DNA of 64,000 nt from Clostridium luticellarii (GTDB lineage: Bacteria; Bacillota; Clostridia; Clostridiales; Clostridiaceae). The stretch is from assembly GCF_002995845.1 (NCBI RefSeq), contig NZ_PVXP01000002.1, positions 62,001-126,000 on the forward strand, read 5' to 3'. A program made the translations under genes and the position numbers. The notes under the pieces were generated by a model. The model did not search any database, had not been told where the DNA came from, and saw nothing but the letters and a program-made list of their open reading frames with translations. Positions 1 to 8,398 of the stretch are shown piece by piece; the stretch's first letter is position 1; each line of letters opens with the position of its first letter.

Positions 1-34
1 GTGATCTATAGAAAGTGAAAAATATCAGGTAAAA

Positions 35-61
35 TATAATTAAGGGAAATACCCTTATAAT
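35..61 (+). promoter_or_regulatory. Possible trxA promoter -10 region
   Basis: A TATAAT hexamer lies at 35-40, and a small AAGGG/CCCTT hairpin at 42-56 precedes the AAGGAGG ribosome site at 67-73. A second TATAAT at 56-61 is too close to the ribosome site to serve. No good -35 box is visible, so the assignment is weak. Confidence 0.3.
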
Positions 62-81
62 TTATTAAGGAGGAAAAAATT

Positions 82-399
82 ATGGTAGAGGAAATAAAAG
101 ATGCAAATTTTTCTAATTCAATTAAAGATTCAGATACTCCCGTAGTTGTTGATTTCTGGGCTTCCTGGTGTGGACCTTGTAAGATGCTGTCTCCTGTAAT
201 AGAAGAGGTTTCAGATGAATTACAGGGAAAAGCTAAATTTTTCAAATTGAACGTAGATGAAAATCCAGTTACTGCAGCTCAATTTAAAATTGCCAGTATT
301 CCAACTGTCATGGTATTTAAAGATGGTAGTATGGTAGATAAATTTGTTGGATTCAGGCCTAAAGATACCATAAAGGATGTCTTGGGAAAACATATTTAA
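82..399 (+). CDS. trxA: Thioredoxin
   Basis: This is a 105-residue cytoplasmic thiol-disulfide reductant of normal thioredoxin length. The active site WCGPC is at residues 29-33 and the cis-proline sits in the SIPT motif near residue 74. The start ATG has an AAGGAGG site nine bases upstream. It lies 105 bp before a thioredoxin-reductase-like flavoprotein on the same strand, which is presumably its electron donor, with a 16-bp-arm hairpin between them. The family assignment is secure. The pairing with the downstream reductase is inferred from position. Confidence 0.96.
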   Translation: MVEEIKDANFSNSIKDSDTPVVVDFWASWCGPCKMLSPVIEEVSDELQGKAKFFKLNVDENPVTAAQFKIASIPTVMVFKDGSMVDKFVGFRPKDTIKDVLGKHI

Positions 400-428
400 G
401 TGATAGTAGTTTCTAAAAATTCAGAAGT

Positions 429-471
429 GCTTAAAATGACAAATTGACTTTGTTGATTTGTCATTTTAAGC
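429..471 (+). terminator. Perfect hairpin between trxA and the reductase gene
   Basis: Sixteen-base arms (429-444 and 456-471) pair perfectly around an 11-base loop. No clear U tract follows, so it may be a partial terminator or an RNA-stability element that sets the ratio of thioredoxin to reductase rather than a full stop. Confidence 0.5.
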
Positions 472-504
472 ATAATGATGTGAATAATCATGAGGAGGAT
501 GCAA

Positions 505-1362
505 ATGGATTCTAGGTATGACATTGCCATAGTGGGCAGTGGACCGGCAGGTCTTTCTGCAGCAGTAAATGCCAGGGTAAGGAATAAAAATATTATTCTC
601 TTTGGGAATGCAGAATTTAGTGAAAAGCTGATAAAAGCTCCTAAAATTAAAAATTATCTTGGACTTCCAGATATAACGGGATTGCAGCTAAAGGATAAGT
701 TTGAAAATCATATAAAATCTATGAATATAAATATAACTTTAGAGAGAATAAATGAAATATACGCCATGGGTGAATATTTTGGACTTATGGTAAATCAAAA
801 GATGTATGAGGCAAAAGCCATTGTGCTGGCTACAGGAATTGAATATACCAAACCCTTGAGAGGAGAGGAAGAGCTTCTGGGAAAGGGAGTGGGATATTGT
901 GCAACTTGTGATGCACCTCTTTATAAGGGGAAGGTTGTAACTATTATAGGATATAACAAGGAAGCTGAAAGAGAAGCCAACTATGTAAATGAATTGGTTA
1001 AAAAGGTATATTATATTCCAATGTACAGGGATAAGCCCAATCTGGATGACAACATAGAAATTGTTGAGGACAAAGTCCTTGAAATATACGGGAAAGAAAG
1101 AGTGGAAAAGGTGATTTTGGAGAACAAACAGATAGATACAGATGGGGTATTTGTGTTAAAAGACAGTATTTCACCGGCACAGCTTGTTCCAGGGATCGCC
1201 ATGGAAAGTAATCATGTAAAGGTAGATGCAAATATGAATACGAATATACCGGGATGTTTTGCAGCAGGAGACTGTGTGGGGAGACCATACCAGTATATGA
1301 AAGCTGTAGGTCAGGGGCAGACAGCTGCATTGAATGCTGTCTCATATCTGGATAAACAATAG
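505..1362 (+). CDS. Thioredoxin reductase-like flavoprotein, probably ferredoxin-dependent (FFTR type)
   Basis: This 285-residue flavoprotein has an FAD-binding GSGPAG motif near residues 11-16, a redox CATC pair (Cys132, Cys135) and the C-terminal FAD motif GCFAAGD near 250-256. In NADPH-dependent TrxB the second dinucleotide domain carries GGGxxA followed by a basic HRR-type motif. Here the matching stretch reads IIGYNKEAEREA (148-159) and the basic motif is missing. That fits the pyridine-nucleotide-independent ferredoxin:thioredoxin reductases (FFTR) described from clostridia, as I recall. I chose the ATG at 505, since AGGAGG at 493-498 is ideally spaced for it; an ATG at 490 would lie upstream of that site. 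The FAD and disulfide parts are seen; the electron donor is inferred. Confidence 0.85.
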   Translation: MDSRYDIAIVGSGPAGLSAAVNARVRNKNIILFGNAEFSEKLIKAPKIKNYLGLPDITGLQLKDKFENHIKSMNINITLERINEIYAMGEYFGLMVNQKMYEAKAIVLATGIEYTKPLRGEEELLGKGVGYCATCDAPLYKGKVVTIIGYNKEAEREANYVNELVKKVYYIPMYRDKPNLDDNIEIVEDKVLEIYGKERVEKVILENKQIDTDGVFVLKDSISPAQLVPGIAMESNHVKVDANMNTNIPGCFAAGDCVGRPYQYMKAVGQGQTAALNAVSYLDKQ

Positions 1363-1370
1363 GTTAATTA

Positions 1371-1407
1371 AAAAATCTCTTCATCTTTAAAAGATGAAGA
1401 GATTTTT
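1371..1407. terminator. Bidirectional terminator
   Basis: Perfect 17-base arms (1371-1387 and 1391-1407) enclose a 3-base loop. An A run on one side and a T run on the other allow it to end both the plus-strand reductase gene and the minus-strand hydrolase gene that converge here. Confidence 0.9.
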
Positions 1408-1932
1408 CTAGTTGGCTACAAAAAATACATGATTTCCTATATATTTTACATTTTTTTTGCTTATATTTTTCATCCACTGGGATGTGGCTATCTTCGGGTT
1501 ATAGAAGAAAATGGATTCACCGGTAGGATCCACTCCCTTTAAAGCTTGAATCACTGCATTATAGCTATCCTCATTGGGAACTACGTCTATGGTGCCGTTC
1601 TTAACGCAGGAAAAGGCTCCTTTTTGTGTTATTACTCCTTTTACTGTCTTTGGAAATTCTGGATACAGCAATCTATTGAGTATTACAGACGCAACTGCCA
1701 CTTTGCCTTCAAAGGGTTCACAATTGCTTTCGGCATAAACCACTTTTGCCATTAAATTCACATCATCCTGTGTTATATATATCTTCTGGTCGGAGTAGTT
1801 AAACACCTGTACCACCTCTTCCTGTTGATTGAATAATGTGGAATTGGCATTGTTCAGAGCCTGTGAACTTACATTTTGGAAAGGTATAAACAGCATCAAG
1901 ATGAAAATAATAAAATAAAAAATTTTTTTCAA
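1408..1932 (-). CDS. SleB/CwlJ-type cell wall hydrolase, secreted
   Basis: This 174-residue protein starts with a signal peptide (MKKIFYF followed by a hydrophobic run to about residue 24). The Hydrolase_2 (SleB/CwlJ) domain covers residues 55-174, with the characteristic VVYAESNCEPFEGKVAVASV stretch holding the probable catalytic Glu. SleB-family enzymes cleave peptidoglycan, often spore cortex. No peptidoglycan-binding domain is present, so it is a minimal form like YkvT. The likely start is a TTG following an AAGGAG site, since no in-frame ATG is better placed. Expression should be controlled by the c-di-AMP riboswitch just upstream. Whether it acts in sporulation or vegetative wall turnover is not visible. 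Confidence 0.88.
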   Translation of the reverse strand: MKKIFYFIIFILMLFIPFQNVSSQALNNANSTLFNQQEEVVQVFNYSDQKIYITQDDVNLMAKVVYAESNCEPFEGKVAVASVILNRLLYPEFPKTVKGVITQKGAFSCVKNGTIDVVPNEDSYNAVIQALKGVDPTGESIFFYNPKIATSQWMKNISKKNVKYIGNHVFFVAN

Positions 1933-1944
1933 CTCAAATCATCT

Positions 1945-2042
1945 CCTTATTACCGGCGGGGTTAGCTGACGGGTTCGGTAAAGGCATAACCTACGTATAA
2001 ATACGATTCACCCCAATGTTACTGGTTTCCCCGTGTTTTTAT
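1945..2042 (-). promoter_or_regulatory. Cyclic-di-AMP (ydaO/yuaA) riboswitch
   Basis: Read on the minus strand, this leader has the conserved ydaO aptamer blocks in order: a CGGGGAAACCAG block, TTGGGGTGAATC, a GTAGG/CCTTT pair, and CGAACCCGTCAGCTAACC. The closing helix strand runs up to the AAGGAG ribosome site of the SleB-like gene. ydaO riboswitches usually turn expression off when c-di-AMP is high and often govern wall hydrolases and potassium transport. Its neighbour in the other direction is the c-di-AMP synthase gene. The aptamer is recognised from its consensus; exact ends are approximate. Confidence 0.92.
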
Positions 2043-2178
2043 TAAAACTTAGGTCAATGGTATTGTACCCATTTATTAAAATAAAATACTTTTTATTAAA
2101 AATTTTTTAAAATACTTTGAAGTGCTGATATAAACAATATCAAATAGTGTATAATTATTAAGAGAATCACTTGATAGG

Positions 2179-3039
2179 ATGGTGGAACGGTTGGAGTTAC
2201 TGCAGATAATTATAAATTCAGTGAAAAACATAAGTATATGGTCCATTATGGATATATTAGTGGTATCATATATACTTTACAAGGCATATATGCTTATAAA
2301 AGAAACCAGGGCTGAACAGCTTTTAAAGGGAATTGTACTTATAACAGTTCTTATACCAATAAGTAGTTTTCTTCATTTGGTTATGCTTAACTGGATACTT
2401 ACAAAAACTCTTACTATAGGTGTCCTTTCTTTTGTTATTATATTTCAGCCTGAAATTCGTCGTGCACTTGAACATCTTGGAACTGCTTTTAATGATAAAC
2501 ACGTGCTGCAGGATGAAGAGGTAATGGAAAAGGTGGTAACAGAAATTGTAAATTGTGTGGATAACTTATCCAAAAGCAAAACAGGAGCTCTTATTGTAAT
2601 TGAACAGATTACAGGTCTTGGAGATATAATAAATACAGGTACCAAAATAGATGCGGTAGTATCGTCAGCCCTTTTGGAGAATATATTTGTAGTAAATACA
2701 CCTCTGCATGATGGAGCAACTATAATAAGAAATGACAGAATAATATCAGCAGGTTGTTTTCTACCCCTTACAAATAATAATGAATTAAATAAAAAGTTAG
2801 GTACAAGACATAGAGCTGCCATTGGCATATCGGAAAATTCTGATGCTTTAATCATAGTGGTTTCTGAAGAAACGGGGACTATTTCATTTGCCGCCAATGG
2901 AAAGCTTATAAGGAACTATAGCAAAGATAGACTTAAGAAGATACTTATCAGTATAATGAAAAAGAGATTTCAGAAAAAATCTACATTGGGAGAGAAGGTG
3001 ACTGAGTGGAAGGAAAAAATAAAGAGGGCCAAATTTTAA
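2179..3039 (+). CDS. cdaA: Diadenylate cyclase CdaA
   Basis: This is a 286-residue membrane enzyme that makes c-di-AMP from two ATP. Three hydrophobic segments fill residues about 20-95. The DisA_N cyclase domain follows, with the catalytic DGA at 178-180 and RHR at 210-212. It overlaps cdaR by 34 bp, as in other Firmicutes where CdaR binds and tunes CdaA. The start is uncertain: ATG 2179 has little ribosome site, and GTG 2182 or TTG 2191 (after a GGTGGAACGG stretch) are alternatives. glmM, the usual third gene of the operon, lies 15 kb away. Confidence 0.95.
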   Translation: MVERLELLQIIINSVKNISIWSIMDILVVSYILYKAYMLIKETRAEQLLKGIVLITVLIPISSFLHLVMLNWILTKTLTIGVLSFVIIFQPEIRRALEHLGTAFNDKHVLQDEEVMEKVVTEIVNCVDNLSKSKTGALIVIEQITGLGDIINTGTKIDAVVSSALLENIFVVNTPLHDGATIIRNDRIISAGCFLPLTNNNELNKKLGTRHRAAIGISENSDALIIVVSEETGTISFAANGKLIRNYSKDRLKKILISIMKKRFQKKSTLGEKVTEWKEKIKRAKF

Positions 3040-4019
3040 TAAAAATATGTTGTGTAATTTTTGCATTTATCTTGTGGTTATATATATTCAATGTGGAAAA
3101 TCCCATGACGGAGAGGAAAATTGTGGTTCCCGTAACTATAGTCAATGAAGATGTACTCGCTCAATCAAAACTTACTCAGGTGGGAAATGATCAATTTAGT
3201 GTAAGCCTTATAATAAGGGGCAATGCTTCTGATGTATATTCAGTGAAATCCAGTGATTTTAAGTTGAATTCCGATTTCAGTTCCTATGTTATGAAAAAAG
3301 GAGAAAATAATATACCGGTAATTGTAAAGAAAAGTCCTGATAATATAAGTATAGTAAATATTGAAAACCTATGGATAAAAGTACAGCTTGATGAATTGAA
3401 GAAGAAAAGCGTACCTGTCAGGGTAACACTGACAGGAAAGCCAAAAGAGGGGTACTATGCTTTTAATCCTGTACTGAATATGGAAAAGGCGGAAGTAAGT
3501 GGTGCCCAGGAACCCGTAAGCACAGTTAAATACGTGGTTGCCACATATAATGTAAAAGATGCTCAAAAAGACATAAATACCTCAGTGACACTTCAAGCTG
3601 AAGATGGCTCCGGGAATGTTATAAAAGAAGTGAGTGTAAATCCTTCTGTCGTTAAAATTACAGTCCCTGTTGGAAAGATGAAAACTGTCCCGGTTAATGT
3701 AAAAATTCAGGGCAATACTGGCGCGTCAGCATATATTTCGGTGACTGCGCTGCCGGAGAAAGTGGGTATATCCGGAGATGAAAGTATAATAAAAAATATA
3801 AATGAAATAGACACAGAACCTGTTGATTTGAGCAAAATAGGGGACTCAGATAGTTCTCAGGTTAAGTTGGTAGTGCCCCAGGGAGTAAAATTGGTGAACA
3901 ACAGCGGAATAGTGCAGCTTAGGGTAAATTCCAATGAAGCTAGATCCGAAGGAGTGCAGCTGGCCAGTGCATTTTTGCTTTTGCCACAGGGAGTACTGCT
4001 GCCGGCTCAAACTCCATAG
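3006..4019 (+). CDS. cdaR: CdaR, YbbR-domain regulator of diadenylate cyclase
   Basis: This 337-residue protein has one N-terminal transmembrane helix (about residues 9-26) and an extracellular tail of three to four YbbR repeats (recognisable VPV and GxP patterns at about 40-300). CdaR proteins are anchored outside the membrane and modulate CdaA. The GTG start at 3006 lies inside cdaA, giving translational coupling. The last 25 residues (LLLPQGVLLPAQTP end) are hydrophobic and proline-rich and do not look like a YbbR repeat, so the tail may be lineage-specific or slightly altered by a frameshift. Confidence 0.92.
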   Translation: MEGKNKEGQILIKICCVIFAFILWLYIFNVENPMTERKIVVPVTIVNEDVLAQSKLTQVGNDQFSVSLIIRGNASDVYSVKSSDFKLNSDFSSYVMKKGENNIPVIVKKSPDNISIVNIENLWIKVQLDELKKKSVPVRVTLTGKPKEGYYAFNPVLNMEKAEVSGAQEPVSTVKYVVATYNVKDAQKDINTSVTLQAEDGSGNVIKEVSVNPSVVKITVPVGKMKTVPVNVKIQGNTGASAYISVTALPEKVGISGDESIIKNINEIDTEPVDLSKIGDSDSSQVKLVVPQGVKLVNNSGIVQLRVNSNEARSEGVQLASAFLLLPQGVLLPAQTP

Positions 4020-4062
4020 GATATGAATGCGGAAATAGTGGAAAAAACATGGGAGGATCAAA

Positions 4063-5655
4063 ATGTCTATTAGAGTAAATAATTTAATTTTAAATATAAA
4101 TGAAGACATGAGTGAATTAAAAAGCAAAGCAGCCAGAAAGCTGGGCATAAATGTGGATGACATTGAAAAATTCAGTATACTGAGAAAATCCATAGATGCC
4201 AGAAGAAAAAATAACATAAAATTTAATTGTTCTGTGGAAGTGAGCTGCCAGGAAGAAGAAAAGCTGGTATTGAGGACAGGGAATAGGGATGTAAAGCTAG
4301 AAAAAAGAATTGAGGATACCATAGTTCCAGGTAACAAAAAAATGAGTTCCAGGCCTATAATTGTCGGCATGGGGCCTGCAGGTATGTTTGCAGGCCTTTT
4401 TCTAGCAGAAGAAGGCTATAGGCCCATCGTAGTGGAAAGAGGAGAGAAAATTGAAGATAGAACAAAAACTGTAAATAAATTTTGGACTACTGGGGAACTG
4501 AATTTGGAGTCAAATGTTCAATTTGGTGAAGGGGGTGCAGGTACTTTTTCCGATGGAAAATTAACTACCAGGATAAAAGACAGAAGGTGTGATTTTATTT
4601 TGGATGCATTTTCAAGGTATGGTGCCCCCAATGAAATTCTGTATGACGGTAAACCACATATAGGAACGGACAATTTAAAACTTGTGGTAAAAAACATAAG
4701 GAACAGAATACTGGAATTAGGAGGAGAGATACTATTTAACAGCAGACTTGAGGATTTGGTAATAGAAGATAAAAAGTTGAAAGAGATAATTGTAAATGGA
4801 GCCAGAATGCATTGTGAAAATTTGATACTGGCTATAGGCCACAGCTCCAGAGACACTTATGAAATGCTCTTTAAAAAGGGTGTTCATATGGAACCCAAGG
4901 CTTTTGCCATAGGTGTAAGAGTGGAACATCTGCAGCATATGATAGATGTAAATCAATATGGGAAATTTGCAGGTAATCCAAAACTGGGACCTGCGGATTA
5001 CAGACTCACGTATAAGAGCAGAAACGGGAGAGGGATTTACAGCTTTTGTATGTGTCCTGGAGGGGAAGTTGTAGCTGCAGCCTCGGAGAGAGGAGAGCTT
5101 GTAACTAATGGAATGAGTTATTATAAAAGAAATCTCGAAAATGCTAATTCCGCTGTAGTGGTAACTGTGGGAGAAGATGATTTTGAGGGTAACTCTCCTC
5201 TAAAAGGTATGGAATTTCAAAGGTATTATGAAAAGCTGGCATATAAGCTTGGAGGAGGAAACTATGCTGCACCTGTTCAATTGATAAGAGATTTTTTAAA
5301 AGAAAGAGTTTCTACCGGGCTCGGCAGCGTAAAACCTACCTACAGGCCAGGATATGAATTCAGGGATTTAAGGTTGTGTCTTCCAGCAGAAGTGGTCAGT
5401 GGACTGCAGGAAGGGTTCGTCCATTTTGAAAGAAAAATAAAGGGATACGCGAAAGGCGAGGGTGTGATAACAGGTATTGAAACTAGAACTTCTGCACCGG
5501 TTAGAATAATTAGAAGCAGTGATTTGGAAAGCATATCTGTAAGTGGTATGTATCCCTGTGGAGAGGGTGCAGGATATGCAGGTGGAATAATATCTGCGGC
5601 AGCAGACGGTATAAAAACCGCAGAAGGTATAATTAGAAAATATAGTCCTCTTTGA
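4063..5655 (+). CDS. FAD-dependent dehydrogenase-like protein, COG2509 family
   Basis: This 530-residue cytoplasmic flavoprotein has an N-terminal region of about 95 residues, then an FAD Rossmann motif GMGPAG near residues 102-107 and the family-typical GEGGAGTFSDGKL near 165. A C-terminal glycine-rich GEGAGYAGGI closes the FAD site. COG2509 proteins are widespread in clostridia and commonly lie near glmM/cdaA genes; their substrate is unknown. It follows cdaR by 43 bp and has its own GGAGG site, so it is probably the last gene of the cda operon. The family call is firm; no reaction can be assigned. Confidence 0.88.
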   Translation: MSIRVNNLILNINEDMSELKSKAARKLGINVDDIEKFSILRKSIDARRKNNIKFNCSVEVSCQEEEKLVLRTGNRDVKLEKRIEDTIVPGNKKMSSRPIIVGMGPAGMFAGLFLAEEGYRPIVVERGEKIEDRTKTVNKFWTTGELNLESNVQFGEGGAGTFSDGKLTTRIKDRRCDFILDAFSRYGAPNEILYDGKPHIGTDNLKLVVKNIRNRILELGGEILFNSRLEDLVIEDKKLKEIIVNGARMHCENLILAIGHSSRDTYEMLFKKGVHMEPKAFAIGVRVEHLQHMIDVNQYGKFAGNPKLGPADYRLTYKSRNGRGIYSFCMCPGGEVVAAASERGELVTNGMSYYKRNLENANSAVVVTVGEDDFEGNSPLKGMEFQRYYEKLAYKLGGGNYAAPVQLIRDFLKERVSTGLGSVKPTYRPGYEFRDLRLCLPAEVVSGLQEGFVHFERKIKGYAKGEGVITGIETRTSAPVRIIRSSDLESISVSGMYPCGEGAGYAGGIISAAADGIKTAEGIIRKYSPL

Positions 5656-5686
5656 TCTTGTTTTTACCGGAAATTATAATATGAAA

Positions 5687-5737
5687 TAAAATTATGGGTT
5701 ATTTTATTATGGTATAATAAAATAACCCATAATTTTA
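5687..5737. terminator. Long AT-rich hairpin after the cda operon
   Basis: Perfect 23-base arms (5687-5709 and 5715-5737) surround a 5-base TGGTA loop. The centre of each arm carries the only GC bases, as GGG and CCC. It marks the end of the cda operon and the left edge of the pyrimidine block. It is unusually long for a simple terminator. Confidence 0.8.
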
Positions 5738-5742
5738 TTATA

Positions 5743-5772
5743 TTATCAATAATTATAGGACATTATTGATAA
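5743..5772 (+). promoter_or_regulatory. Inverted repeat in the pucR leader, candidate operator
   Basis: Perfect 11-base arms TTATCAATAAT (5743-5753) and ATTATTGATAA (5762-5772) flank an 8-base spacer, ending about ten bases before the ribosome site of the PucR gene. The size and symmetry fit a dimeric repressor or activator site, most simply an autoregulatory PucR operator. This is inferred from position only. Confidence 0.5.
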
Positions 5773-5797
5773 ATTCTAATTTAAGGAGATGGGAAAT

Positions 5798-7042
5798 ATG
5801 CTTGTAACTGGCAGAAATATATTGAGTTTACCAGGATGTGAAAAGATGAAAATAGTAGCAGGAGCTGGTGGGTTGGATAAAGTGATCAATTGGGTTCATG
5901 TTATTGAAATACCTAATGCTGTGGATTATGTAAAAGGTGGAGAACTCTTATTTATGACAGGAGTTGTAATAGGCAATGATGTTTCAATATTACTTAAATT
6001 CGTTAAAGAAATAAATCTCAAAAAATTGTCTGGCCTTGTTATAAATGTCGGACCTTATATTAAATCAACACCCAGAGAAGTTATAAAATTTGCAGATAAG
6101 GTTAATTTTCCTATATTTGAGCTTCCATTTGAAGTAAGGCTTGTAGATATAATCCAAAATATTTGTAAAAATATTTTTATGAAGAGAGTCCAAAAAGATT
6201 CTATAAATAATTTTATGAAAGAGATAATTTTTGAAAATGTAGATATTACAGATGAAGTTTTAAATAAAGCTATTTTATACGGTTACAGTATAAATAGAAG
6301 TTACTGTGCATTGGTAGTAGATATAGATAATTTCAATTTTTACTTAGAGAGAAATAATATACATGATGAAAATGCTATTTTAAATATAAAAAGTTATATA
6401 GAGGCTATTATTGAAGATGTGATGCATAGAAATAAAAAGAAATATTTTTGTGTAATGCAAAGTGACTCTTTCTTTTTGATGGTGGCTTTAGAAAAAGGGG
6501 AAAAAGTATTCAATAGTAAAGTTGAAGACAATATGAAACTCATTGGAACAGCTATAAAAAAAGGAATAAATGATAAATTGAATTTAATGACTGCGAGTGT
6601 GGGAATAGGTGGAATATATAGTAGCTTAAAAGAATCTAGAGTTGAATTTTCAAAAGGACAGAGAGTGCTGCAAATATTAAAGTGCATGGGAAAAAATAAC
6701 TGTGTTGTGGTTTATAGAGATCTAGGGGTATTTAGGCTGTTCTTTGAAATGAATGATTATAAGGAAATGAGAGATATGTTCAATGAAAATTTGCTAAAGC
6801 TTAAAAAATACGATGAAAAGAATTCATCTGATTTAATTAAAACACTTTATGTGTATTTAAAAAGTGATAGGAATATAGGAAAAGCAGCGGAAAGGCTGTA
6901 TATACACAGAAATACTATGAAATATAGAATTAACAGAATAGAGGAGATATTGAATTGTAGCCTGAAGGACGAAGAAACGATATTTAATATAAAACTTTGT
7001 ATAAAAATTGGTATGTTTTTAAAACTGTTGAAATTAACCTGA
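5798..7042 (+). CDS. PucR-family transcriptional regulator (pyrimidine cluster)
   Basis: This is a 414-residue regulator. The N-terminal PucR domain covers about residues 5-125, with the family-typical INWVHVIEIPN and GGELLFMTG motifs. A GGDEF-like middle region follows, and the C-terminal HTH_30 helix-turn-helix is at about 360-410 (AAERLYIHRNTMKYRINRIE). PucR proteins activate purine, pyrimidine or amino-acid catabolism. It precedes the pyrimidine degradation genes on the same strand, so it is the obvious candidate regulator. I start at ATG 5798 because AAGGAG at 5783-5788 touches the earlier ATG at 5789. A clear paralogue lies at 26998, matching it along its whole length. Confidence 0.9.
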   Translation: MLVTGRNILSLPGCEKMKIVAGAGGLDKVINWVHVIEIPNAVDYVKGGELLFMTGVVIGNDVSILLKFVKEINLKKLSGLVINVGPYIKSTPREVIKFADKVNFPIFELPFEVRLVDIIQNICKNIFMKRVQKDSINNFMKEIIFENVDITDEVLNKAILYGYSINRSYCALVVDIDNFNFYLERNNIHDENAILNIKSYIEAIIEDVMHRNKKKYFCVMQSDSFFLMVALEKGEKVFNSKVEDNMKLIGTAIKKGINDKLNLMTASVGIGGIYSSLKESRVEFSKGQRVLQILKCMGKNNCVVVYRDLGVFRLFFEMNDYKEMRDMFNENLLKLKKYDEKNSSDLIKTLYVYLKSDRNIGKAAERLYIHRNTMKYRINRIEEILNCSLKDEETIFNIKLCIKIGMFLKLLKLT

Positions 7043-7212
7043 CAAATATACAGTATACAAAGAAATGCACATATATTTGTATATCATGTATATATGATTT
7101 TATTTTATAATGTGTTAAATTATTTATATATTATTTAATAAATAATCAAAAATTATATATTTTATTTGATAAAATAGAAATAGCAAAAATTAAATTAGGT
7201 CAGGTGATGTTT

Positions 7213-8361
7213 ATGTGTGCTTATGTTTTCCAGAGCCCTGGAAAAATAATTTACGGTGAAAATTCTGTGAATATGGTAGGAGAACAAACTGAAAAATATG
7301 GCAGGAAAGTTATGATAATTACAGGAAGGTATTCTTCTAAAAAATCAGGAGCTTTAGATAAAATAACTGATGCACTTAGGGCAAAAAAGTTGGATTTTAT
7401 TGTATTTGACAAAATAGAGTCAGATCCAGGCGTTGACACTGTAAGACAGGGGGTGAAAATTGCAAGAGAAAAAGGAATAGAGGTAATAGTTGCTTTGGGT
7501 GGAGGAAGTACATTGGATGCCTCTAAGGCAATAAGTATTGTAACTGAAAATGGTGGAGATATTGTGGATTATGAGAGTAAAATTCCAGATATGGAGGGAA
7601 TACCTATAATAGCAGTACCGACTACTGCCGGTACTGGAAGCGAAGTAAGTAAATTTTCAGTAATAACTGATACTGAGAGAAAAATCAAGATGCTCATATC
7701 AAGTGATTTTCTCATACCCAAAGTTGCCGTACTCGATCCGGAACTCACTATGACTATGTCGCAGGGTGTTACAGCCGCAACAGGTATGGATGCTTTTACC
7801 CATGCTATAGAAGCATATATATCAAAAGCAGCTCAACCCATGTCGGATATATATGCAGTAAAGGCAATGAGAATAATAAGCAGTAATCTTTCAAAGGCAG
7901 TGCTGAAAGGAGATGATATTGAAGCGAGAAAAAATATGCTCATCGGGCAGATGTATGCAGGACTGGCATTTAGTAATTCCTCTACTGCACTTGTTCATTC
8001 TATGTCCAGGCCTATTGGAGCTTACTATGGAGTTGCTCATGGACTTGCAAATGCACTTCTTCTTACAGAAGTCATGAAATTTAATAGAGCCGCATGTCAG
8101 GAGAAATTTAGAAATATAGCAAGGGCAGTGGGGGAAAATGTAGATGGAAAATCTGTCAGGGAATCAAGTTATATGGCTGTAGAATCTGTAAAAAATATAT
8201 TCCTGGATACCGGGCTTCCTACTAGACTAAGGGATGTGGGAGTCGATAAGGAAAACTTCAAAGTTATGGCGGAGGATGCTCTAAAAAGCAAAACCACTGA
8301 GCTTAATCCGCGGAAACCCGACGTCAAGCAACTTGTAGAAATATATGAAGGAATATATTAA
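7213..8361 (+). CDS. pydE: Iron-containing alcohol dehydrogenase, probable malonate-semialdehyde reductase
   Basis: This 382-residue type III dehydrogenase has the NAD(P) motif GGGSTLDASKA at about residues 96-106. The metal site is Asp and His in MDAFTHAIEAY plus two His in the HSMSRPIGAYYGVAHG region. In Firmicute reductive pyrimidine pathways, PydE of this family reduces malonate semialdehyde to 3-hydroxypropionate, letting nitrogen be released from beta-alanine (published extended pathway, from memory). The next gene is the matching aminotransferase, which supports that role. ATG 7213 follows an AGGTGAT site; GTG 7204 and ATG 7207 are alternatives. The fold is certain; the substrate rests on context. 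Confidence 0.85.
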   Translation: MCAYVFQSPGKIIYGENSVNMVGEQTEKYGRKVMIITGRYSSKKSGALDKITDALRAKKLDFIVFDKIESDPGVDTVRQGVKIAREKGIEVIVALGGGSTLDASKAISIVTENGGDIVDYESKIPDMEGIPIIAVPTTAGTGSEVSKFSVITDTERKIKMLISSDFLIPKVAVLDPELTMTMSQGVTAATGMDAFTHAIEAYISKAAQPMSDIYAVKAMRIISSNLSKAVLKGDDIEARKNMLIGQMYAGLAFSNSSTALVHSMSRPIGAYYGVAHGLANALLLTEVMKFNRAACQEKFRNIARAVGENVDGKSVRESSYMAVESVKNIFLDTGLPTRLRDVGVDKENFKVMAEDALKSKTTELNPRKPDVKQLVEIYEGIY

Positions 8362-8398
8362 AAATTTGCTTACATTTTTATATTTGGGGGGAACATAA

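Noticed and set aside
2445-2897. 150-residue open frame on the minus strand inside cdaA
   Set aside because: It is antisense to conserved DisA_N motifs, has no ribosome site and shows no family features.
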